Positions 8,097 to 13,262 of a stretch of DNA of 13,262 nucleotides are shown here, one piece after another. The position numbers and the translations under genes are program-made. How positions within the stretch are numbered: the stretch's first letter is position 1; every line of letters starts with the position of its first letter. The stretch is from an uncultured Desulfobulbaceae bacterium (GTDB taxonomy: Bacteria > Desulfobacterota > Desulfobulbia > Desulfobulbales > BM004): positions 5,948 through 19,209 of the forward strand of contig CAMYJP010000035.1 in assembly GCA_947258675.1 (NCBI GenBank), read 5' to 3'. The notes beneath the pieces are model-generated. The model searched no databases. It saw only the letters and a program-made list of their open reading frames with translations, and was not told where the DNA came from.

Positions 8097-9753
8097 ATGG
8101 TTCCTCATTACTATCTGATTTTACTTTGAAACGAGATGCTCCATCTTGAAGAACCAGTGCTGCCTGATGGAGTTGAGCAATTGAGGAGCTTGTCTGAGCA
8201 ATGGAATCTGCAGAGGTCTGTGCAGCTTCATTCAACTGATTTATTGCCTCACTGATCTGTTTGGCGCCAAGGGTTTGTGCATCGATACCCTCGGTGAGAT
8301 TTTCGACTTGAGGTTTCAATACCTCAACCTGGTCGATTACTCCCGCAAGTTGTTCAGCAATTTCAAGTGTCTCCTCAGAGTTTCTATGGGCATCATCGGC
8401 AAATTTATCAATCCCCATGACCGAGGTGGAAATAGCGGATTGTACTTCCTGAACCATTTGTTCAATATCAAAAGTTGCAACAGCAGTTTGATCGGCAAGC
8501 CTTCTAATTTCCGTCGCCACTACAGAGAAACCGGCTCCATATTCTCCAGCCTTTTCGGCTTCAATCGCAGCATTTAATGAGAGCAGATTTGTCTGGTCAG
8601 CCACCTTATTGATGGTTTTGACTACTCCGGCGATGTTGCTTGCTTTTTCATTCAATATAGACAATTTATTGACTATGGATATGGTGGATTCTTCCATTGT
8701 CCTCATTTTTTCTTCAATGCTTTGTAAACCGGCATGACCCTCAGATGCAGCAAACGCCGCGTTTTTAGTTAAGCTGTTTACCTTTTTTGTGGTTGCCATG
8801 AGGTTGGTTCCGGTTGCGGCAATTTCGGTTGTCGATGCTGCTATTTCACTTGCTGTTGCAGCATGTTCACTGGAAGTTGCTTCCTGTTCCTTATTGGTTG
8901 CAGCAAGCTCGGTAATTGAGCTTGTTACCTGTATACCGGAATCTTGAATCTGTGATACCAAATCGCAGAGGTAGTCGGCCATCTGGTTGAAGCCGCTTAT
9001 CAATACGCCGAACTCATCATATCCTTTATATTTGATGCGTTTAGTAAGATCGCCTTCCATGACATATCCCATTGCTTTGGTAATTCTGTCAAGAGGTATC
9101 GTGATGCCGCGGATTAAGAGGAAGCTGGCCACAAGAGAAATAAGAATTCCAAAGATCAATGTTCCCATAAAAGCCTTTTTGGATGTAGCGTAACGCTGTT
9201 GGGCCTGATCATATTCACTTTTGACCATGGTAAGGCTTTCTTGTACCAGATTATTAATTACTCTTTTGTGTTCTGCTGAGATTGGATACAGTTTTTGGTC
9301 TGTAAAAGAGTCGAGACTTTCCTTTTTCTCTTCGTTCAGTAAAAATAATAGTTCATCAACAGTGACATCTGTTTTTGTTACTAATGATACCGCAGGATCA
9401 AGCCAACTTCCTTCGAATTCGTTCGCCGTATTTTTATAAGGCTTCAGTACATTAGACCATTTTTCATCTAGAATATTTTTTGATTTTTCGACAGTGTTAT
9501 AAGCCTTTTCCAGAGAGATTTCTTCAAAGAGAGCCTTATCGACCACCCGAACAATATCCTGAAAAATATATTCAATTTCCTGCAGCTCTTTCAGTGGCAA
9601 TACTTGATTATTATATACAGCGGAAAGAGATGTGTTAGCGGACCGCATTCCGTTCAATCCACCTATACCGGCACCAATGATCAGAAAAAGCATAAAGCAC
9701 ACAAATCCGGCGAGGCGCCACTTTACATTCAAGTTCTTTTTTAATTGAGTCAT
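8077..9753 (-). CDS. wspA: Surface-sensing chemoreceptor WspA (methyl-accepting chemotaxis protein)
   Basis: An inner-membrane receptor that starts Wsp signalling on surface contact. An N-terminal transmembrane segment (about 14-33) and a second one (about 196-214, [20 protein letters not shown]) flank a periplasmic helical domain of the four-helix-bundle MCP type (about 34-194). A HAMP domain follows (about 215-268), then the cytoplasmic coiled coil. The hairpin tip (about 380-425) reads [40 protein letters not shown]. The EKAGEYG and [14 protein letters not shown] wording is the WspA type rather than generic MCP. Ala/Glu/Thr-rich helices at about 283-325 (for example [19 protein letters not shown]) are likely methylation sites for WspC/WspF. 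There is no C-terminal CheR-binding pentapeptide. The ATG has GAGGG 5 nt upstream. It is the first gene of the operon. Confidence 0.95.
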   Translation of the reverse strand: MTQLKKNLNVKWRLAGFVCFMLFLIIGAGIGGLNGMRSANTSLSAVYNNQVLPLKELQEIEYIFQDIVRVVDKALFEEISLEKAYNTVEKSKNILDEKWSNVLKPYKNTANEFEGSWLDPAVSLVTKTDVTVDELLFLLNEEKKESLDSFTDQKLYPISAEHKRVINNLVQESLTMVKSEYDQAQQRYATSKKAFMGTLIFGILISLVASFLLIRGITIPLDRITKAMGYVMEGDLTKRIKYKGYDEFGVLISGFNQMADYLCDLVSQIQDSGIQVTSSITELAATNKEQEATSSEHAATASEIAASTTEIAATGTNLMATTKKVNSLTKNAAFAASEGHAGLQSIEEKMRTMEESTISIVNKLSILNEKASNIAGVVKTINKVADQTNLLSLNAAIEAEKAGEYGAGFSVVATEIRRLADQTAVATFDIEQMVQEVQSAISTSVMGIDKFADDAHRNSEETLEIAEQLAGVIDQVEVLKPQVENLTEGIDAQTLGAKQISEAINQLNEAAQTSADSIAQTSSSIAQLHQAALVLQDGASRFKVKSDSNEEPYAASNL

Positions 9754-9770
9754 ATGTGCCCTCTTTTAAT

Positions 9771-9814
9771 AAAGTGATAATTTGTAAAATTAAAAGTGAT
9801 AATTTGTAAAATTA
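9771..9814. repeat. Perfect 22-bp tandem repeat, each copy with a 15-bp palindrome (candidate wspA operator)
   Basis: Copies at 9771-9792 and 9793-9814 are identical. Each ends in the palindrome TAATTTGTAAAATTA (arms TAATTT and AAATTA around GTA), at 9778-9792 and 9800-9814. The centres are 22 bp apart, about two helical turns, so two dimeric regulators could bind the same DNA face. The pair lies 18-61 nt upstream of the wspA ATG. The repeat and symmetry are seen directly; the operator role is inference. Simple replication slippage is the alternative. Confidence 0.5.
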
Positions 9815-9891
9815 CTGTGTTTTTTTCGATTTTTTAGTTTCTAAATGAAGAACAATTTAATTTTATTGAGTTTCATTTAATAAATCGTTGT

Positions 9892-9909
9892 GTGTCATAT
9901 TTTTGACAC
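9892..9909. promoter_or_regulatory. Inverted repeat GTGTCA-N6-TGACAC, candidate regulator site
   Basis: A perfect inverted repeat with 6-bp arms and a 6-bp AT spacer, 139-156 bp upstream of wspA and about 310 bp upstream of the candidate sigma-54 promoter. The inner 14 bp, GTCATATTTTTGAC, share the outer GTCA and TGAC of the FleQ box (GTCaNTAAAtTGAC). FleQ is a c-di-GMP-responsive enhancer-binding protein in Pseudomonas. The centre differs from that consensus, so the link is suggestive only. Confidence 0.35.
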
Positions 9910-10217
9910 TTGTGAGTTCTTTTTCAAACTATGAAAGTAATGGTGAGATTGTTAGTCTTTTCGGTAGCTGCAAACAAAAGGTTAAGTCTGTTTGCCTATT
10001 CTTTGAGTTTCTTTTCAGGGAGAATGTTGCTTTGTTTGAGATGGTAGGAAATTATGTTTTTTCCTATTCTTTGAGTGCTCTTGTATGGGATACTTTTTAT
10101 TTTACATTGGTTTTTTTTTCTAACCATCTGAAATTAATTCATAAAAATAGAATTCAAATTATTTTTTTCTGTCTTAATAATTATGAGGAAGAGTTTTTTG
10201 TTAAAAAAAATAATAAA

Positions 10218-10233
10218 TGGCACAAAAATAGCA
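10218..10233 (+). promoter_or_regulatory. Candidate sigma-54 (RpoN) promoter for the downstream GGDEF gene
   Basis: The sequence TGGCACAAAAATAGCA fits the -24/-12 consensus TGGCAC-N5-TTGCA with one mismatch in the two conserved blocks (TAGCA for TTGCA). The invariant GG and GC dinucleotides have the required spacing. Transcription would start near 10244, giving a leader of roughly 95 nt to the ATG at 10338. Long A/T-tracts just upstream could help DNA bending. A weaker TTGAAT at 10251-10256 could belong to a sigma-70 promoter but lacks a well-spaced -10. Confidence 0.5.
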
Positions 10234-10337
10234 TGTCAACTGTTAAGTATTTGAATAGATTTGTCGAATATATAGTTATATAGGTAAGTAACACCAAGAT
10301 GCTTAATAAAATACACAGTGGTAAGGAAGGCATAAAA

Positions 10338-11369
10338 ATGCACCAGTCAACAGTATTATCCGACATTCAAGCAAGTAATGAGGCCGCGGCCAAAAGCTTG
10401 GACTGCCTCATCGTAGAGCTGGAGCACTATCGGAAGCAGTCCGAGTGGCTGACACTTCTTAATGACCTGCATGCTCGATTAGCTGCCGCAGTTGATGTAA
10501 CAAGTATGTTAGAAGCTTTTTCAGTGTGGTTGATGCCGAAGATTGATCATGATCTTATCGCATATAACAATCCTGGCCGGAGACGGAAACATATGCTGTG
10601 CTCTTGCCATGGTCCTGAAAGGCGCCTTGTGAACAAAGCTGCAAAGAAAATTATAAATAATTTTTCCGATTATGAGGGACGTTACTCTTTTAGTGAAGGC
10701 TCATATAATGTCAGCATATTGCCTTTGCACCATAAAAAAGAAAATGAATGTTTAATGCTTTTAAGCCGTGGGAAAAAGATAGCCCTGTTGGAAGACGATC
10801 TGCTCCATGAAGTCCTTGGAATCATAAATGAATCACTGCAGCGGTCATTGAATTATGAGGATATTTTTGAACAGGCTCGTCGTGATGCTTTGACCGGTAT
10901 TGCCAATCGCCGGGTGTTTGAAGAAAGAATCGAGCAGGTTATGGAAAGTTGTCAGCGTTATGGACATTCAGTTACTATTGCCAGTATGGATTTAGATAAT
11001 TTCAAGCTGCTTAATGACTCTCTTGGTCATGCAGAAGGAGATATCGCCCTTCAGAAAGTTGCCAAAACAATGGACAATATGGTCAGAACCAGCGATTTGC
11101 TGGTACGTATGGGAGGGGATGAATTTATTCTGATAATGCAGGACACTAATCTGGCGGCTGCTGGAAATCTTGCTGAGAGGTTGCGTAAAGCAGTGGATAA
11201 GTTGAATATTCAGTCAGGGGATGGAAGAAAATTAGGGATAAGTATCGGTCTGGCTGAATGGCAACCAGGAATGTCACAGGATGAATGGCTTGGGCAGGCA
11301 GATGAGATCCTATATCAAGCAAAGGCCGCTGGCCGGTCAAGGGTTTGTCTGGCGGAAATTAACAGCTGA
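10338..11369 (+). CDS. Diguanylate cyclase with GAF-like N-terminal domain
   Basis: Makes c-di-GMP from two GTP in the cytosol. The first 35 residues are helical, probably coiled coil. Residues about 36-175 look GAF-like (LTLLNDLHARLAAAVDVTSMLEAF, then YNVSILPL and a closing long helix), but this assignment is tentative and no ligand is evident. It contains C88 and C90 in MLCSCHG. The GGDEF domain (about 176-340) starts RRDALTGIANRRVFE and has active site GGDEF (259-263). An intact I-site RTSD (250-253) lies five residues upstream, so product inhibition is likely. I chose the ATG at 10338 because AAGGAAGG lies 7 nt upstream; an in-frame ATG at 10299 would add 13 residues with a weaker site. 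There is no transmembrane segment. It is divergent from wspA and convergent with gspB, and it is probably sigma-54 dependent. It is not part of the usual Wsp set. Confidence 0.9.
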   Translation: MHQSTVLSDIQASNEAAAKSLDCLIVELEHYRKQSEWLTLLNDLHARLAAAVDVTSMLEAFSVWLMPKIDHDLIAYNNPGRRRKHMLCSCHGPERRLVNKAAKKIINNFSDYEGRYSFSEGSYNVSILPLHHKKENECLMLLSRGKKIALLEDDLLHEVLGIINESLQRSLNYEDIFEQARRDALTGIANRRVFEERIEQVMESCQRYGHSVTIASMDLDNFKLLNDSLGHAEGDIALQKVAKTMDNMVRTSDLLVRMGGDEFILIMQDTNLAAAGNLAERLRKAVDKLNIQSGDGRKLGISIGLAEWQPGMSQDEWLGQADEILYQAKAAGRSRVCLAEINS

Positions 11370-11490
11370 TTTCAATTCAGATTTTTTATTGCCTGAATAC
11401 TTGAATTCTTTTTCCCTTATTCACAGATAGCTCGAGTTTTATATTTCAGATTCGCAAGGGTTTGATTAACTATACCCTGCCACCCCTCTT

Positions 11491-12378
11491 CTAAAACACT
11501 CTCATTATAAAACGGTCACCTTTGTAGTTAAAGATGACGCCATCAGTGGTAATTTTGTCCAGTTTGAGCTCGGAAGTTATCTCTTGGCCTTCACGCATTA
11601 TTCTGCCATTAATACTGACGATTCTTGAGGATCGTTTATGAGAATAGGCGTGAAAGGAAATGGATATTTCAGGTATTTTTTTTCTAACAATAGATGGGAG
11701 TTTATCAAATTCAGGTATCAGCTGATCAACCTCATTTTCTTCTTCAAATTTTGCGGTTTGTTCTGGAAAATCGTCAATTTCCATGGGAGGAATATCACCG
11801 ACCTGCAGCAAATCGGAATCTGCAGAATTTTCAATTAGCATTTCTTCGGAATCAATATCAATTCCTGATTCTAAAGCAACAGTGACAGGTTGTTCTGTCG
11901 CTGAATCAGAATATATATCAACAGAAGCAACCCTCACTTTGTCAATGGTCTCTGTTTTTTCTTCAATAAATGCGGTTTGTTCCATTTTAGAGGGAGTCAG
12001 AGAGATATCTTCATCGATCTCAATGGGTTTTTTATCAGGTAATGGTTCCAAAGCCACGCTAGGATTTAATTCGGGTATAACAGACTCATCGCTATTGTTT
12101 AATGGTTCTTTGTCAGGGGTAGTAGCAGGGACTGGAGTTTCCAGTGATTTAACGTTAGATATCTGTCTGGGTGCAGTGTCGTCTTTCTGTTTTGAATATA
12201 TTGAAAATGTTAATAAAAATGCACCGTTAATAAACAGAACAACGAGAAACAGCCAGATCCAGGGAATTGGTTTTTTTTCAGTTTCAAAATTGTTCTTATG
12301 CTGTGTCTGTAGACCTGGCAAAGCCTGGCGCTGGTTATTTTGCTCAGATTTTTTCAGGGCATCAAGAATGAAGGACAT
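11491..12378 (-). CDS. gspB: Type II secretion accessory protein GspB
   Basis: GspB works with the ATPase GspA at the inner membrane and periplasm to assemble the GspD secretin through peptidoglycan. The N-terminus MSFILDALKKSEQ is the GspB cytosolic signature. One transmembrane segment (about 40-61, WIWLFLVVLFINGAFLLTFSIY) is followed by a long acidic, Pro/Ser/Thr-rich periplasmic linker (about 62-225). The C-terminal GspB domain (about 226-295) includes ISISFHAYSHKRSSRIVSINGRIMREGQEI and ends FNYKGDRFIMRVF. The ATG lies 2 nt after the gspA stop, with GGAAGAG inside the gspA end, so the genes are probably coupled. At 295 aa it is at the longer end for the family because of the linker. It faces the GGDEF gene tail to tail across 121 nt with no clear terminator. 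Confidence 0.93.
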   Translation of the reverse strand: MSFILDALKKSEQNNQRQALPGLQTQHKNNFETEKKPIPWIWLFLVVLFINGAFLLTFSIYSKQKDDTAPRQISNVKSLETPVPATTPDKEPLNNSDESVIPELNPSVALEPLPDKKPIEIDEDISLTPSKMEQTAFIEEKTETIDKVRVASVDIYSDSATEQPVTVALESGIDIDSEEMLIENSADSDLLQVGDIPPMEIDDFPEQTAKFEEENEVDQLIPEFDKLPSIVRKKIPEISISFHAYSHKRSSRIVSINGRIMREGQEITSELKLDKITTDGVIFNYKGDRFIMRVF

Positions 12379-12380
12379 AA

Positions 12381-13262
12381 TTACTCTTCCTTTTGCCAGC
12401 TTTTCAATTTTGGTACGTCCATACCAGTCGCTGTGTTTATATGAATAAGTGTTTCAGGTCCCAGTATGCCGTCCGGTGCCAAATTATTTGCAAGCTGAAA
12501 CTCCTTTATTTCATTAACGAGTAATTCATTGTACGTTAGATTTACAATTGGCTGGAGCGGACGATTATTGAGAATGGCAAGCTGCTGATCAAGCCATTCT
12601 ATTTCAGTGCCTTTATAAAATGGGTAAATATTATTTCGATATCCCTCGGGAGGTTTCCAAAGAACGGTAAAATGGCCAAACCAGTGATCGGCTATAGCAT
12701 TGAATGCGATGGTAAAATGGCCAAACCAGTGATCGGCTATAGCATTGAATGCGATATCTTTTGTGGAATTATTATAGGTAAAAATTGCATTTTGTTCATT
12801 CACCTTAGTTACAGTCGTATAGTATCTGCCTCCTTGTGCATCATATAAGCGTAGAATAGCAGGACGGTTAAGCAGTATCAGGTTCTTGAACTCCCCACGC
12901 AAATGCAAGCATTGTAAGCCCAATGTTTCCGCATAAACGCAGGCATCATCATTACCCGGTAATGTATATTTTAATCCCCATTCGGCAAATAGCGATGCAA
13001 AACTAGTTTGTTTTGATTGACCAAATGGTAGATCAACAGGCCATTCCATCGTTTTTGCCGGAATGGTTTCCGGTAATGTATCTTGATGCTGGGGAAGTTG
13101 AAAAGCGGCTGATTCAATTATGTCAGATTCTGTGATTTGCTCTGGTGGTAATATAATTTCACCGGGTTCAGGTATTGTTTTTTGCTTTTCATCCAATGGG
13201 AGATTAACGGTTTCTTTATTTGCCGAGTCAGAATCCGATTGATAATGCTCATAATTGATGTA
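12381..13262 (-). CDS. gspA: GspA/ExeA-type general secretion ATPase, C-terminal part (peptidoglycan-binding)
   Basis: The frame is open to the right edge (the last codons read YINYEHYQSDSDANKETVNL before LDEKQKT). The gene therefore continues outside, and the TTG at 13196 is not a real start. The 293 residues in the window match the periplasmic half of GspA/ExeA. A C39-peptidase-like region includes FASLFAEWGLKY, DACVYAETLGLQCLHLRGEFKNLILLNRPAILRL and WFGHFTVLWKPPEGY. The linker EIEWLDQQLAILNN leads to a peptidoglycan-binding domain (NELLVNEIKEFQLANNLAPDGILGPETLIHIN). The AAA+ ATPase and transmembrane segment expected upstream are not visible. A 15-residue block, IAFNAIADHWFGHFT, is exactly duplicated. 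GspA and GspB form an inner-membrane complex that opens peptidoglycan for secretin assembly. The stop lies 2 nt before gspB. Confidence 0.92.
   Translation of the reverse strand, partial: YINYEHYQSDSDSANKETVNLPLDEKQKTIPEPGEIILPPEQITESDIIESAAFQLPQHQDTLPETIPAKTMEWPVDLPFGQSKQTSFASLFAEWGLKYTLPGNDDACVYAETLGLQCLHLRGEFKNLILLNRPAILRLYDAQGGRYYTTVTKVNEQNAIFTYNNSTKDIAFNAIADHWFGHFTIAFNAIADHWFGHFTVLWKPPEGYRNNIYPFYKGTEIEWLDQQLAILNNRPLQPIVNLTYNELLVNEIKEFQLANNLAPDGILGPETLIHINTATGMDVPKLKSWQKEE
12666..12755. repeat. Perfect 45-bp tandem duplication inside gspA
   Basis: Copies 12666-12710 and 12711-12755 are identical at every base and match does not extend beyond them, so there are exactly two units. The unit is a multiple of three and repeats 15 residues (IAFNAIADHWFGHFT) without breaking the frame. 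The repeated block holds the conserved W-x-G-x-F strand of the GspA periplasmic domain. Zero divergence implies a very recent slippage event, or an assembly artefact. Confidence 0.95.

Larger units (their letters stand above)
9754..10337. other. AT-rich divergent intergenic regulatory region (wspA / GGDEF gene)
   Basis: About 580 bp separate the divergent starts of wspA and the second diguanylate cyclase. The region is strongly AT-rich, clearly more so than the flanking genes. A 131-codon frame on the + strand (9888-10283) starts at a TTG with no ribosome-binding site and encodes a Phe/Asn/Lys-rich, low-complexity sequence; I do not regard it as a gene. The stretch contains a duplicated palindrome near wspA, an inverted repeat at 9892-9909, a 14-bp direct repeat (CCTATTCTTTGAGT at 9995-10008 and 10063-10076), A/T-tracts, and a sigma-54-like promoter. 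No clear sigma-70 promoter for wspA could be fixed, and no c-di-GMP riboswitch core was seen. Confidence 0.7.

Noticed and set aside
8097..8108. Upstream ATG (8108) as the wspB start
   Set aside because: It lacks a Shine-Dalgarno sequence. The ATG at 8096 has GAGGAA at good spacing and a family-like N-terminus.
9888..10283. 131-codon open frame on the + strand in the wspA/GGDEF intergenic region
   Set aside because: It starts at TTG without a ribosome-binding site, has a low-complexity Phe/Asn/Lys-rich composition from AT-rich DNA, and resembles no family I know.
9754..10337. c-di-GMP riboswitch, tRNA, CRISPR or transposon remnants
   Set aside because: No GEMM core, no cloverleaf, no regularly spaced repeats and no transposase-like coding sequence or terminal inverted repeats were seen.
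11366..11390. Possible terminator overlapping the stop of the GGDEF gene (CTGA...TCAG then a T-run)
   Set aside because: The stem is only 4 bp, AT-containing and followed by a mismatch. The T-run alone is not diagnostic in this AT-rich sequence.
11440..11485. AGGGT...ACCCT inverted repeat downstream of gspB
   Set aside because: 5-bp stem with a 12-13 nt loop and no U-run on the gspB transcript.
12381..13196. Treating the TTG at 13196 as the start of a separate peptidoglycan-binding protein
   Set aside because: The frame continues without a stop to the window edge, and the content matches the C-terminal half of GspA, so the gene is truncated by the window.

Overview
The window reads as a chromosomal segment of a Gram-negative, AT-leaning proteobacterium-like organism. 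It carries a full surface-sensing Wsp chemosensory operon, beside type II secretion accessory genes (gspA/gspB) and a purine biosynthesis gene. The mix of Wsp, GspA/GspB and this style of PurC would fit a Desulfobacterota (Desulfobulbales-like) lineage or a gammaproteobacterium. That placement is a guess from protein style and is not shown by the sequence.

Layout. 1-569 (+): 3' end of purC. 646-9753 (-): seven tightly packed genes transcribed right to left, wspA-wspB-wspC-wspD-wspE-wspF-wspR. They encode a membrane chemoreceptor, a CheW, a CheR methyltransferase with TPRs, a second CheW, a hybrid CheA kinase with a receiver, a CheB methylesterase, and a receiver-GGDEF diguanylate cyclase. Neighbouring genes overlap (wspA/B, wspD/E, wspF/R) or lie within about 125 nt, as expected for one transcript. 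9754-10337: a gene-free, very AT-rich divergent regulatory region. It holds two tandem copies of a palindromic 22-bp repeat close to wspA, an inverted repeat GTGTCA-N6-TGACAC, and a good candidate sigma-54 promoter pointing towards the next gene. 10338-11369 (+): a second diguanylate cyclase with a GAF-like N-terminus. 11491-13262 (-): gspB and the C-terminal half of gspA, which runs off the right edge.

How it works together (family knowledge plus inference). WspA senses surface contact and, through WspB/WspD, activates the kinase WspE. WspE phosphorylates WspR, which makes c-di-GMP and promotes biofilm formation, and also WspF. WspC and WspF add and remove receptor methyl groups for adaptation. 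The divergent GGDEF protein would add a second c-di-GMP source, possibly under sigma-54 control.

The most unusual points are a WspE kinase with two tandem, similar, apparently intact Hpt domains (the family normally has one), the paired palindromic operator-like repeat in front of wspA, and a perfect in-frame 45-bp tandem duplication inside gspA.
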